From NCBI GenBank assembly GCA_003415625.1, contig PYIU01000010.1, forward strand, positions 496,001-560,000: a stretch of DNA of 64,000 bases, written 5' to 3'. Both the position numbers and the translations under genes were made by a program. Below the pieces are notes generated by a model, which was given only the letters and a program-made list of their open reading frames with translations, did not search any database and was not told where the DNA came from. The number at the start of each line of letters is the position of its first letter. The first letter of the stretch is position 1. The DNA comes from Aquanectria penicillioides (taxonomy: Eukaryota > Ascomycota > Sordariomycetes > Hypocreales > Nectriaceae). This document shows positions 1 through 11,428 of the stretch, piece after piece.

Positions 1-1
1 T

Positions 2-709
2 GTTGCCTTCAACCGCCCTGGTTACAAGGGCTCTTCGCCAATCGGACCCATTCCTGATGGTTCAACTTTTGCTGAAGAAAATGCACTCCTGCTTCACACC
101 TTGATCTTCCCATCAATATGGGGGGAATTTGGTGTCCCTAACGGATGCACTGGCATTGTTTTGCTTTGCCACAGTCTCGGCACACCGAGTGCGATTATCG
201 CCGCCACATATCACGCCAAGGAGAATCAATCACAATACCCTCTCAATGGTGTCGTGTTTTCTGGCATCGGCTCGCGACCGCACTCTGATATCATTGCTTT
301 TCGCTCAAGGCAACAACAAGGCCTGCCCCCGTCTGAAACATTGACCGAGTTGATGCTACCATTATCAACAACGGAGAAGGAGATTCTAGAGGCTGAGAAG
401 AAATTGAGAGGCCATCCGCCAGTTGGTGACATCGAGACGTCATCGAAAGTCTGGGTCCCGCGATGGAAATCTGAATGGGGGCCTTATGTCAAGACAAATG
501 TTATGATTGGCTTGGCAGAAGCTGATAGGATCTGGGTCGGAAATGATGAGCACCTGCAAGATCTTGCCAGTGGATTCACCGCAAGCCCGAGAGTCGAGCG
601 GATCCTTTTGACTGGGGCCCCGCATAATATCGAAATGAGTCGCTGGTCTCAAAAATGGTACCGACAAGTGTTCGAGTTTGCGGTGCAGAGTGTTCAATCT
701 ATGGCGTAA
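2..709 (+). CDS. alpha/beta hydrolase, 5'-truncated by the window edge
   Basis: The reading frame is open from base 2 to the TAA at 707-709 and gives 235 residues of a C-terminal part. About 50 residues in, the segment LLCHSLGTPSA is a nucleophile elbow (Sx of GxSxG-type, here C-H-S-L-G) typical of alpha/beta hydrolases. Near the end, GAPHNIEMS supplies a plausible catalytic His (H in APHN), and GLAEADRIWV a plausible acid. The start codon lies outside the window; a frame beginning at base 101 would use TTG, so it is not the true start. Substrate cannot be told. Its neighbour on the opposite strand is an MDR reductase in convergent orientation, only 150 bp away. Confidence 0.7.
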   Translation, partial: VAFNRPGYKGSSPIGPIPDGSTFAEENALLLHTLIFPSIWGEFGVPNGCTGIVLLCHSLGTPSAIIAATYHAKENQSQYPLNGVVFSGIGSRPHSDIIAFRSRQQQGLPPSETLTELMLPLSTTEKEILEAEKKLRGHPPVGDIETSSKVWVPRWKSEWGPYVKTNVMIGLAEADRIWVGNDEHLQDLASGFTASPRVERILLTGAPHNIEMSRWSQKWYRQVFEFAVQSVQSMA

Positions 710-858
710 ACATGTGTACCGGGTATAAAACGTGCAGGCAGAATGTTGCTGCTTTTCCATCTCAAACAACAATGTCAGTCTGTATTCTTGTACTTAAATA
801 AATGCCGGCCTCCGCTCCCGCTATCTAGTTTTGCGCGACGAGATCAAAGAGCAATCTA

Positions 859-1941
859 CTACATCAAAACAACAAGCTTCCCTCCCGATACTTCCTTGTG
901 CCTTAACTTATCAAGACCGGCAACAATATCGTCAAACCCTCCCCGGCTAATTGTAATCGGAGGAGGCCTTAAAAACTCTGTAAGTCTTGGAAGACTCGCG
1001 TAAAACCGGACCAGTCCATTTCGATCGGCTAGATTTGCCTCAAATGTGGGACCTATCGGTGGCAAAATCTGAATAGTTTTCCCAAATAATGTGTAAGCTA
1101 TGACCCAGTCATATTTAACACCAGGGGTCTTCGATTGACCTCTAGGAAGTACCGTCACTACCTTGCCACCTTGGTTCTTGATGACTTCAGCACATATATC
1201 GGTGGATCTACCCTCGCTGTAACAGTCGACAGCATACGCAATGCTTGGAAAGTCTTTGACAATATTTTCAACGATTAAAGGATCATTATAGTCAAAAATG
1301 GTATCTGCACCGTATCTCTTAACCAGGCCATGTGAACGAGGGGAAGCTGTCGCGACGACTGTATGTCCAACAGCCTTGGCGAGTTGAATGTGCATCACAC
1401 CGGCACTCGTTGCGCCACCGTAGATGAATATCGCTTTTCCTACTGGATTGGCAGGAAGTGAAGGCTGTTCATCAGCCCAAGGGAGACCAAGACGCAGGTG
1501 GAGGGATAGCATTGCCGTCACCGCTGATATTCCGTAAGTCGAGGCATCAGCATCACTCATGTGGTCAGGGATGTGCCAGGCGAGATCGACATCAGTCTTG
1601 AGGTATTCGGCAAAAGCTCCGCGATCGCTGGAAATTCCTCCATGGATAACGCCAGCTACCCGGTCACCAATCTTCCACATATTGGCGGCATTCACCCCAA
1701 CTTGGACAACCTTGCCAGCATAGTCGCAGCCAGTGGTGGACCCAGGCGGCGAGAAGGCGTCGATGTTTTTAAAGTCTGTTGGGTTCAATGCCACCGCCTT
1801 GACTCTAACGAGGATCTCATCATCTGAAATGGTTGGCTTGGGAATATCTATGACCTGAACGCCAGGCCCCCATATTGTCATGCCACTGGCCAGGTTGATC
1901 AGCCGATTGGCGATGTTGCGGTTAGTAACAAGGGCCTTCAT
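859..1941 (-). CDS. MDR-superfamily zinc-less reductase (trans-enoyl-reductase-like)
   Basis: Encodes 360 residues in one exon, with the start at the ATG of MKALVTNRN (1941) rather than the 16-codon upstream extension, because the family begins with this strand. Residues 70-76 show GCDYAG, and residues 174-182 show the nucleotide-binding loop YGGATSAGV. No structural or catalytic zinc ligands are visible, as in fungal trans-acting enoyl reductases (LovC type) and related quinone-oxidoreductase-like proteins. Such enzymes use NADPH to reduce enoyl or quinone substrates and are often in secondary-metabolite clusters, but no polyketide synthase is in the window, so the substrate is unknown. A related fungal MDR 'zinc-binding dehydrogenase' of primary or detoxification metabolism is equally possible. 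Confidence 0.85.
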   Translation of the reverse strand: MKALVTNRNIANRLINLASGMTIWGPGVQVIDIPKPTISDDEILVRVKAVALNPTDFKNIDAFSPPGSTTGCDYAGKVVQVGVNAANMWKIGDRVAGVIHGGISSDRGAFAEYLKTDVDLAWHIPDHMSDADASTYGISAVTAMLSLHLRLGLPWADEQPSLPANPVGKAIFIYGGATSAGVMHIQLAKAVGHTVVATASPRSHGLVKRYGADTIFDYNDPLIVENIVKDFPSIAYAVDCYSEGRSTDICAEVIKNQGGKVVTVLPRGQSKTPGVKYDWVIAYTLFGKTIQILPPIGPTFEANLADRNGLVRFYASLPRLTEFLRPPPITISRGGFDDIVAGLDKLRHKEVSGGKLVVLM

Positions 1942-3692
1942 GAGCAATGGAAAATGTGATGCGACAATTGGCTTCAGTGCTGAGTACAAAAGTCGAATTG
2001 AAGAGAACGCTGAATAAATATCATTCTATGATTCCTTGGTATTACTCGTGCTGCTGGAGTCGCAATCATGGTTCTCGGAGACTTGATAAATGGCTTTGGG
2101 GGTTGTAAACGGCCTAATTATTGCGCCGTACCCGATAGAAGCCAATCACCAATTGCTTTGGTTCCCCACATAGGAAGAGCGGATAGATTCAAATCGCCAC
2201 TGAAGTTGAATATTGATGGCCCTGTTAATTGGGGAATGGCACCAATTTGGATAATTTATTGGCGTGTTTTCTTAGTCCATTGTAGTCGATGTATCGATGA
2301 GGGTTGCTGACGTTATACACGTGTCGGTTCCTCGAGCCTTATTGCATGCGTCCTCTTTCTGTCGTATCCAGATCTCCAATGTGGATACTATAATAACTTG
2401 AAAATCGCCGTTAATGAATGTGATGATTCTATCTTTCCATTATCGTTGCAACCAGATAGAATCTAAAGAACACAATCAAATTTAAAGAGCCTAATTAGCA
2501 GTTAAAACTGTTGACCCAACCATGCAAAGAAGGTGATAGATTATCTTGTCAAGATCAAAATTTGCTGAGGCATATCCCGGAATATTACATATTAGAACCT
2601 CCATCATCTAACCACAGGCGAAAAGTCCCAACCTAGATGCGAGGTGCTTTACGTATACTAGAATAGTTAGGAAAAGATTTAATATAATTCTTATCTTAGC
2701 TGGCTATGAGTGGTGAAGACAACACTCAATCCAAAATCCTTCCAATATCACAGCCCAGCAGCAGCTCTCTATTGGCGGGTAGTGATTTTCTGAAAACAAG
2801 GCGTCCACTATTCCTCATTAATACCAACCTGAGGGTAAGAGGTAGAATGAAGCCTATTGGGTTCTGATGATATCTATGCATCACATCGTCATTGTGCATG
2901 GAACCCATGGTCTGTTTACGCCTTGGCTCCTCGACATCACGATTTAACACTTGGGCGAGATTGAGATTGTTGTGGTATCGTGACAAGGAAACCACAGTTG
3001 GACCCTCCAGGCACCAGAAGAGTCGAGGCACATACTTCCTCAGCTAGGGCAAAGGGGGCGACCGATAGGAGCCAAACTCTAGTACAAGGGTGATGCTTCA
3101 TCGGCAAAAGGTGTCTAGGAACCTTGAGCCAGTTATTTTCTGGGATTGGCTAAATTGGTTTCATATCAAACGAAGATGCTATGGATTAATGAGGCAAACA
3201 GAACACTACCTCGAGTGGTGTGTCGGGTTCGTAAGGCAATACCGTAGTTGACGTGATAGGTTTCAACGCGGGTTTAACAGCAGCCCCACTTATCTTGCAA
3301 CACACAAAACAGCATTGTCACGTCCCGTTGGAGATTGATCCAGGCGAAGAACGGATAATTCAGGCTGAATGAGGTCATAGCGAGATGACAACTGCATCAA
3401 TACTGGCTGTTGATCTAATCAAGGTATGAAATGTGAGGTCTATATTTGGAGAAACGCTGCGCTGGGGGCCGTAGCTATGATGCTATAGGCAACTGTCGTG
3501 GTAGTATCAGCCGATTCGTTTGTAATGCAGCGCGTCCTAAGTGGCATTACAAATCACTGAGATGACCAATCTAGTTCCTGCTGCATGTCTTCAATATAGA
3601 ATAAAAAGTACTGGCTCCCCCTCACTGATACCGGACCAAAACACCATTCCTGACAGCCCAACCGCAACGTCTCAGTTTTCTTGACCGCCGCC
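1942..3692. other. divergent intergenic region between two reductase genes
   Basis: A 1.75-kb spacer between divergently transcribed reductases. It is AT-rich in 2360-2700. The only open frames (for example 2726-3031 on the minus strand, 101 codons) match no family I know and show no splice context. I see no gene; it presumably holds both promoters. Confidence 0.5.
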
Positions 3693-4804
3693 ATGGTACA
3701 GTCCAAGGCTTTTATGTACAAGGCCGTTCCTGATGGATGGCCTGAGGCTGGGAAGCATCTCACTATCGAGACCACTTCATTCGACCTTGATGCTGCGCCG
3801 CCCAAGGGGGGGCTCGTTACCCAAAATATCTATGCCAGCTTTGATCCCAGCCAGAGAGGTCGGATGAGGGACCCCGCAATCCGCTCATACAACCAGCCAA
3901 TGGTGCCTGGCACGCCTGTCGCATCCATACACGTTATAAGTAAGGTGTTTAAGTCTGACAACGCGCGGTTCAAGCCCGATGATTTAATAATGGTCGGCTA
4001 CGGCTTAACCGAAGAGTACTCAACCATTTCCGAGGAAACAGCAAACAAGGCCAGTCTCATCACGCCTACACCCGGCATCCCACTGACTGCGTTCATGGGC
4101 GCCCTTGGGATGACCGGTATGACTGCTTATGGGAGCCTGATGGACATAGGTCAACCGAAAAAGGGAGAGACAATTCTCATCTCTGCAGCTGCTGGAGCGG
4201 TCGGCCAGATTGTTGGCCAAATAGCTGTCAAGGAAGGGCTCAGGGTCATCGGAAGCGTGGGAGATGATGCAAAGCTCGATTACATCACGAATACGCTCAA
4301 GTTCACTGGTGGATTCAATTACAAGAAAGAAAACCCCAGAGATGCCCTCAAACGACTCGCTCCGGACGGAGTTGACATTTACTTTGATAACGTGGGAGGA
4401 GAACTTCTCGACATCGCCATTGAACACATGAACACCTGGGGGAGAATAAGTAAGTACCACCCACGTTGCACAAATGCGACAAGTCCGTTGACTCACCTGA
4501 CAACCTAGTTGCCTGCGGTGCTGTGTCCCAGTACAACACTGCCGACGGAAAGTCATATGGAGTTCAGAATTACCACTTAGTTGTGCGGAAACGTATTCGA
4601 TGGCAAGGATTCATTGTCTTTGACCCTAACATTCAACAACACAAAGCTGAGCGCGACCGCAAGTTCCGTGAGTGGATTGCCAACGGGGAACTCGTTAGTA
4701 CAGATTATATCACGAAAGGCATGGACAACGCAATCGAAGGGTTTTTGGGCATGCTGAAGGGCTCAAACCTTGGCAAGTCGATTCTGCAGATCCATGAGAT
4801 ATAG
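3693..4804 (+). CDS. NADP-dependent alkenal/prostaglandin-reductase-like MDR oxidoreductase
   Basis: Two exons, 3693-4449 and 4509-4804, joined across a 59-nt intron with donor GTAAGT, give 350 residues. The ATG sits in a strong context (GCCGCCATGG), so the upstream TTG is not used. Residues 165-175 contain the dinucleotide loop AAAGAVGQIVG, and the splice junction restores GRIIACGAVSQYN, a hallmark of the leukotriene B4 12-hydroxydehydrogenase / prostaglandin reductase / alkenal double-bond reductase branch. Members use NADPH to reduce the C=C bond of alpha,beta-unsaturated aldehydes and ketones in the cytosol, often for detoxification. The C-terminal EGFLGMLKGSNLGKSILQI is also typical (family usually 340-355 residues). 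The physiological substrate cannot be told. Confidence 0.9.
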
Positions 4805-4852
4805 GAGTTCAAATTACCATGGCATACTGGGCGGTGTGGTCTATGATTTGGT

Positions 4853-6680
4853 TTAGCTGAAGACGAACTTCTGAATTGATTGACGCCACGTTCTCTCCAC
4901 GAAGTTTTTGTTCATTTCTCTTAAATCAACATTCTTCCTCTGCAGGTGAAAGTCGTGGGCTTGCATAGCAACCGCTGGTCCTTTCATCATAAAACCGGGT
5001 CCGAAAACATCAACCACTTTCTGCATGCGGCCCTGTAGCACAGCTAGATTATAGAGCCCTGTACGAAATCTGTCCTCGTGTTCTTGAAAGGAGCCGTCGT
5101 CCGAGATACTCGTGTTGGATGGCTCATTGAAATAGCCTTCTGATGTTGTTGGACAGTTGCGAGTACGTGGGCTTAACACAATTGGTAGAGTATCAGGGGC
5201 TGCCGCTACGAGAAAGCCTTCTAGGACAGTATCAGCCGGTACAAGGGCAATGTGCGTGTTGACAGGTGTGCTCGTAATGGCTAGTCGTCTCAGATCTCGT
5301 TTATGGTCAAAATAGCGCTTATTTTCGCACTTGGTAAGGCGTTCCAGTGCAGTGCACCTTGCTTCCTTACTGCAAAGCTCAAAAGGATCATTTCCGTCAA
5401 GTAGCCACTCAAGGTCGCATGTGTAATCGGTCAGCTCCGCCACGTAGTCTAAGACCCGTGCAGGAAGTAAAAGAAACCCTTCACCAAGGGGTTGGGGCTT
5501 TTCCCATTTAAACTGGTCTCGTGAATCAAGAAAGGGGATTTTCGCATCGTTATCACGATTCAGTATATCAATTGCTGACCACACAGGGGTAGCCCCCGGA
5601 TTTGGCAACAGAGGACACCAGGGGGTATTCAGGTTGTTCTCTTGCACGAAGTCTCTCGATGAACTTATTGCAGTTTTAGTAGGAGTCATTTCCTCATCAG
5701 AACAACTGCCATGCTGCCAATCAACAACCCACGGGGGCAAGCCGGTGATACCCCGAGAAGAGGTAGAGCGAAAATTAAACGATTCGCCGATGTGCCCGAT
5801 TTCAAGCATGTAGAACATGACATCTTGGAGGACTTCTGATAGAGTCTTTGTGTAATCAGTGATGATGCTTGGATTCGAGCGCCCCATTTTCAAAGATGTA
5901 GTTGTAAGCACACCGCACAGGCCCAAGGAAAATCACATGTGAGAATCTCTTCATCTGAGGTCATTAGGTATTTATCATACCAAGAGATTCGTATACAATG
6001 TCCCTTGGGTCTGTTACTTAGTAGGATTGCGACGAAATCAGAACTTCAAGGAATGATCTGGGTGGTTTATACAGTTCTGCGTATGTGCGTCTCGTGTTCT
6101 TGACAAGCTCGTCAATGAACGAGCCAAAATTAGCATCGTACATCCATTCTACACCAAGAACTGATCTTATTCTCTGCAAGAGGTGGGTGAAATGCCAGCT
6201 CATTGTAGTTTCGCCACAGTGCACAGTTGTGTGGCGAGCAGCATAGATCTCCTGGCGGATCCACGTTCATCGGAACCAAGGACGTTTGAACATGTTGGAA
6301 AGAGCTGAGTGGATCTTTTGGAGTCTTTGAGTACAAGCTTCGGAATGTTTCATGAATTTCGTAGCATCAAACTGCTTCTCAAGCGCGCTACATTGAATGT
6401 AACATGCAGTAGCGACCCTGCTGTCCTCCATGTGCTCTCCGAGCCAAGCGTGAACAGTGTCGTCTTTTTGAAATATCTTGAGCACAGAAGAGACCTGCAT
6501 CGACTTTTCTTCATTATCATCTTGGCTAATGCATGCCTTGCCCCTGTCGAGATGTCATACCGGACTAGCAAGCTATAAGTTGAATTCTCTTATCCTCAGA
6601 TCAAGCCCGGTGAGCACAGAATTCAGTATGAGGGCTGTGCAAACTCTGTCAACGTCAGATAGGCTACGTTGGACCATATA
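4853..6680 (-). pseudogene. HET-domain (heterokaryon incompatibility) gene, decayed
   Basis: Reading the minus strand from about 6680 downwards gives recognisable HET blocks: ACISQDDNEEKSMQV (matches the DAICINQ block), VHAWLGE, RPWFR-stop-TWIRQEIYAAR, and VTDPRDIVYESLGM (the DPRDKVYALLG block). These all lie in one frame but are broken by stops at 6573-6575 (TAG), 6555-6557 (TGA), 6267-6269 (TGA, where the family has Arg) and 6018-6020 (TAA). The C-terminal part, 4853-5926, is an open 357-codon frame in another phase with DYTKTLSEVLQDV and LPPWVVDWQ, also typical of HET proteins; no clean intron joins it. HET domains trigger cell death upon contact of genetically different hyphae. The copy seen here looks non-functional, though the C-terminal ORF could still be transcribed. 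Confidence 0.75.
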
Positions 6681-6684
6681 ATCA

Positions 6685-7504
6685 CAGTTGGGATACACAG
6701 CTATGCCTTGGGCTTTCTAATACCGCGTGTGGGAAATTCCGGGCGATTCTTGTGGATGAACCACCAGCTGGATGAGAAGTATCACAATAAATAGTTTGAA
6801 ATTCACGCACTGAGTGTTCTAACATGCAATGAAAACTTCGAATGTGCAATTTGATCCCCGCAGTCGCCTCATTGGCTGTTCGCGCATACGTGTCATTACT
6901 CATATCAAGTAACCAAGCAATATAGAAGAGTGGGCGAGTGAGAAATGCCCCACGATCAACCGATATAAAGCAGTACGGACTCAAGGCATGCTGACATCAC
7001 CGAAAGCCCTCGAGGCATGACACTATCCAGAATAGATTCCAGAAATTAATCCAGTGGGAGGTGCATATATGCTTGATTGAAACTGTAGCTATACGAAAAC
7101 AAGCCGTGTCAACTATGTGATGAAGTAAATTCATCAGTCAGGGAGAGACTGTGAATCTATATACAATGTGAAAGGAATGGTCTGATATGCAAATGTGATT
7201 GTCCAGAATGCCGTGCTATACTGCACTCTCAAGCATGAGTGTCATCAATCCAGCTATGCTCCATGCGAACTAGGTCTCATTGAAGTGTTTTTTATGAATC
7301 ATCGGAGAGCGGAAGGATGAGGTGAGGCTGGTTGAAAAGCTATTCTTGAACCATTTAGCGCTTGGAAGGGCGGCTGAGTAAGGCCAGCCCCCATTGTGGC
7401 TTGTGCCGTAAGCGAACGCAGCTGTCAAATCATGGATTAGTGAGAATCTATGCAATAGTCCATAGCCGATTGTGGTTTTCAAGAGTGCGAGATGATGGCC
7501 TTCC
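6685..7504. other. spacer with no recognisable gene
   Basis: Contains a 100-codon minus-strand frame (6682-6984) and shorter ones without family resemblance. It may hold the lost 5' end or promoter of the HET relic, and it holds the 3' flank of the lipase gene. Nothing else seen. Confidence 0.4.
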
Positions 7505-8848
7505 TCACAGGCTGAATCGGCTCTTCACGGCGCCGCTTTCCTCTCTCTTTGAAAACGAGATTGCAGTGCTATTTCTGGTCACGTTCTGAACAGTGCATCC
7601 GTTCGTCTTGTACGCATTGGCATACGAACCAGTCAGCACTACCAATAACCACTCCACAGCCGCTTCTAGGCTGTAGATGAAGTCCTGAGTGTGCGTGCCA
7701 ACTGAGTTCCTCTGGTAGAGGATGTTGGCACCGACTGAGCAGTACTGCTCAACCAGCTCATCGGTGTCGCTGATCTTGCTAATATCGTCATGGACAGCCT
7801 TGTAAACAAACAGAGGAACTTGTGGGATACCATGGTAGCCCATGATACCATCACGATTGATAATTCTCAGCACCTTGGGGTCCGAGAATATCGCCATGCC
7901 ATCTTTGAAATAATCAGTGATGTTCTGCGTTGCAAATGCCAAGCCAGCCTGCTCCGAGTCCATGTCTTGAGCGGCAAGGAAAACGGTCTTATTGCGGGGC
8001 CCAGAAGTCTTGAGTTGGGAGATCAAATATTCCTGCACCTCTGGGTACTGGCTTGAGAGGCCCAGGATAGAGCTTGGTGCTAGTCCGGCGAAGTTTGTTC
8101 CGCTAATAGTCTCCAGGACGCTGGTCACATTTGGTGTTTGGCCTCCTAGGGCAGCTCCGACGATGGTGTTGGTCAACTCTGGAGCATATTGCACCTGGAG
8201 TTCTGTTGCCCAGCCAGAAGCCAATGCACCGCCGGAGTAACCCCAAAGTGCGACTCGTGGCGAGGCGGTCTTCAGCCCCAGGTCTAGCGAGAGCACGGCG
8301 CGAATCGAGTCGATGGTCGCATGTCCGGAGAAGACACCGGCAGTGAACGACGCCAACGGGCCCTCAAAGTCGGGCACATTCAAGAACAACCCCAATCCAA
8401 GAGCTGCACCAAGCGGATGCGGAGATTGGTTAGTATAAAGACTATAGCTCGGGCTGGCGTCGACTTCGGCTGAGTCGTATGGCACTTGGTACGACAAGAG
8501 GGAGGATTGGTTGAATATTAATTGAGAGGTGCTATTGATGCCAAGCTCCGGGATGAACAGAGTTGTGACGGCCCATGCAGGCCTGTACTGGCTGTCGGTA
8601 GTTCGGTAGAGGATGTTGTACGCTGCAGAAGCATTGCCAGTGACTTCGGTCAGGTTTCCTGGAGCACATCGTAGACGCAAAACTGTTCCGGGCTCTGTCT
8701 TTTCATACCCGGCCGGTGCATTGTACCAGGGATCTTTGCTCGGAGGAAGCGGTTTCGAAGCTGGTGCACTCTTGTCAATGTCTGGCTTGAATGCAGTTGC
8801 AGTAGCAAGGCACAAGCTTGCAAAGGCAAAAATGCGACGAAGAGACAT
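7505..8848 (-). CDS. secreted triacylglycerol lipase, LIP family
   Basis: Single exon, 447 residues. Residues 1-19 form a signal peptide (basic start, hydrophobic core, A-T-A-F end). The nucleophile elbow WGYSGGALASGW puts Ser205 at the active site; the acid is probably Asp354 or Asp355 in VHDD, and His386 lies in GTHTQD. This is the secretory lipase family known from Candida albicans LIP genes and CalA of Moesziomyces (Candida) antarctica, which release fatty acids from triglycerides outside the cell. Many N-x-S/T sites (for example NLT, NAS, NQS, NVT, NKT) suggest N-glycosylation. The CAT at 8846-8848 is the first in-frame start before the signal peptide. Length fits the family (440-470). 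Confidence 0.93.
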   Translation of the reverse strand: MSLRRIFAFASLCLATATAFKPDIDKSAPASKPLPPSKDPWYNAPAGYEKTEPGTVLRLRCAPGNLTEVTGNASAAYNILYRTTDSQYRPAWAVTTLFIPELGINSTSQLIFNQSSLLSYQVPYDSAEVDASPSYSLYTNQSPHPLGAALGLGLFLNVPDFEGPLASFTAGVFSGHATIDSIRAVLSLDLGLKTASPRVALWGYSGGALASGWATELQVQYAPELTNTIVGAALGGQTPNVTSVLETISGTNFAGLAPSSILGLSSQYPEVQEYLISQLKTSGPRNKTVFLAAQDMDSEQAGLAFATQNITDYFKDGMAIFSDPKVLRIINRDGIMGYHGIPQVPLFVYKAVHDDISKISDTDELVEQYCSVGANILYQRNSVGTHTQDFIYSLEAAVEWLLVVLTGSYANAYKTNGCTVQNVTRNSTAISFSKREESGAVKSRFSL

Positions 8849-10410
8849 TTTGTCAAGTAACTAAACGTGCCCTGGTAGCTGAAGCGAAATCTTTTGAATG
8901 AGATCATCCAACGCGATATCCTTTCTTTATTTATTCGTCAACAATGTGGCAATAGAGGCAAGTGTGTAAGCCAGTGGTCCGAGGAAGCCGGCGTGATCTT
9001 ACTCGCCGCAGCGTTAAAACTGCAGGACGGGGCTTAGATGCGACGGTGAGATGACAACATCACTTTCATGGCTATGGCAGACCCGGCAGAACTGCCCCGC
9101 ATGTCTAGGATAGAGTGGCTATGGTAGAATTAAAGTATATACGGTGATGGTCACTAGTATGGCTGATCCATGGATGGTGTCCATCCATTGCCCAATTTTT
9201 CTTTGGGCTTATGTTAATCGCGTGAAACTTGTCCGAAAAGTGGCCTGGAAATTGAAAAGGAGAAAAATAATACTCAGAATACTGACATTCCCGTGCGTTG
9301 ATAAAAATCTCACTCCTCTCTGTTAATTTCCCCTGCCCATGCTTCAATCCTGTTCGTCAGCGGCAACCTCTCAGCCGCAGCACTGCTCCACTTCGGGTCA
9401 TGTACGAGCTGACCAGCAATTAGTTCGAGGCTATGGTGTGGGAATCCGCAATAATATCCCAGTTGACTGTTAGGAAATTTCATTTTGTGGTCAGATTAAA
9501 ATTTAATAAAACCATCATTCGATATCACGCAGGCGTCCTTGTCGCGAGCAGCTGAGAAGTAGAGCCCGGCCAGACAGACATCTGAATTTAGGGTATCGCC
9601 GCACGATGTAGTAATTCCTCTCTGCTGTGGTCTTCTCTCCACATCCTTATCCCAGCCCCGGTGAAAAATAGGGAGGAATCTTTTTCTTTTCTCCAAATAG
9701 TCGTAATGGTGTATTTAGGTACAGTCCCACACACTTATGCTCAGGTGCTTTCGCCAAATGCCTTCTTGGGTGCATAATGCACACGTCATAGACAACTAGA
9801 GAACACCGAAAGACAACGAATTCTGTTATCCAACGTAAACCCCACCGGCGTCATGATACACCATTATTCTAAAAACTAAGATTTTGATCTCGGCGCGCCG
9901 AGTTTCACCCTGCATCACGCTAAATACATATTAGCAAAGCGAAATCTAGACTAGCGGGTTCTAAAAGCCTCCCGTCTTGTCTACAGGTCTAGAGAGGCGT
10001 TGCGTTTGAATGATGCTCGCAAAATATCCAGGAATGTGTTGATAAGGAATTGAGGATTTGAAGTCAATGAGCAAGGTCGCGTGAGTACTCCACCCATGGT
10101 GCTTCTTTCGTAGTTCCATTGAGGGGCAAGGGTCACCAACTAAGCCAGCTAATTATTAGTCTAGCTGTATTCTACGATAGCCCAAACGCCAAAGCTAACT
10201 AATTGTAGTTCAAATGATGATCTATGGAATTGTCCTAGAGATTCATTCATTTATTTGTCCTCAGCGCCAGGCACCATAGTGACCGACTCTTGGCAAGAAA
10301 TGTCCTGTACGCGCCGCATCACTGTGAGCCGCCAGCGAATCTGTGAGAAAGCGAACCCGTTGTTCTAGGCACTCACCAGGCCCGGTCCACATTTTGCCTA
10401 AAGGATCAAG
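8849..10410. other. upstream region of the lipase gene; no gene seen
   Basis: 1.5 kb with only short frames (at most 80 codons) of no recognisable family. It presumably carries the lipase promoter near 8850-9100. Confidence 0.4.
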
Positions 10411-11000
10411 GTGAGGCTGCGTGTTTTTAGAAGACCTAGTCTTCAGAGTGTGTCGGCCTCATTCGACGGAAGTAATGGTGACCAGCCCCCAGATCGCTTC
10501 GATCTTGCAATCACAGCGGTCTTCTTCGGCGGACCAGATGGTCAAGATCTATCCAGCCTCGTCGAAGTTGTCGTTTGGGTGTTCGATGCTTGTTATATTG
10601 CGGGTATAGAATTTAGCTATACTGGTGGGGTACCAACCCGTTGCTTAGGGCGCGTTGGCCCATTTCCTGAAGACGTGCTTATGAGAAAGAGGTTTGAAAC
10701 TCTAAGGATCATCCCATTTCTATATGAATTAACGGCCTCGGAAGTGAGCGGCGAAAAAACATTATCGCCCACGAACTATGGTGATCCATCGCAGGGCTAA
10801 AGGTGCCCCAAGACCATATCCAGTTCACGTCATGTTTCTTAATGCTCATACCAATATTATAGATTCACGCGAACTTAGGCAACGAAGTTACCTCCCCAAA
10901 ATGCCCCTACACGATAGGCAATGACTGGATTTCTGTCTGCCCCAGGGGTTCAGAGGTTGTCGGCTTATTTGGTACAAATGTGAGTTCATTCTTCGAAGCC
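10411..11000 (+). pseudogene. possible remnant of an uncharacterised fungal gene
   Basis: A 129-codon frame (10411-10800) with FFGGPDGQDLSSLVEVVVWV and YIAGIEFSY, followed after a stop in another phase by GNDWISVCPRGSEVVGLFGTN (about 10905-10980). Both stretches look like parts of one beta-rich protein domain as found in uncharacterised fungal proteins (F-box-associated or lectin-like folds come to mind), but I cannot name the family. No initiator context and no clean introns are visible, so decay is more likely than an active gene. Confidence 0.25.
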
Positions 11001-11428
11001 CAAATGTCACCTGCCTTCCCTGCGGCATCACTGCGACACTGGCAGTGTATGGAAAACAAGTCTAACTTCCATTACAAGGAGACCGCTTTTGGGACCTTGG
11101 CCCGATATCTACCAACGCAGGCATACACAATGAGTAGGTCGGATACCTCCTGTTTTATTGAGATAGAAATACCACACTGTCTCTCTTAATGTTGCCCATG
11201 CTTTTGCGCGTAAATAGCAAGACCTCTTGTCAAAGGCTAGACTTGGTCCCTTTTCAATGTGACTAAGAGTGCGGATTCTCCCACTGACTTGGAGAGTGCA
11301 GTTTGGTATCCTCTTCGTGCCCAGACAACGCGGCCCAGAATGCAGCGAGACATAGGTCAAAGCATTCCAGTTTCACCATGATTGCTCCAAGATTTTATCA
11401 TCAATTTGTTCTACCATTCCGATTAAAA
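11001..11428. other. 3' spacer, no gene seen
   Basis: Short frames only; nothing recognised. Confidence 0.35.

Noticed and set aside
2726..3031. 101-codon minus-strand frame
   Set aside because: No family resemblance, no intron or start context; chance frame in a promoter region.
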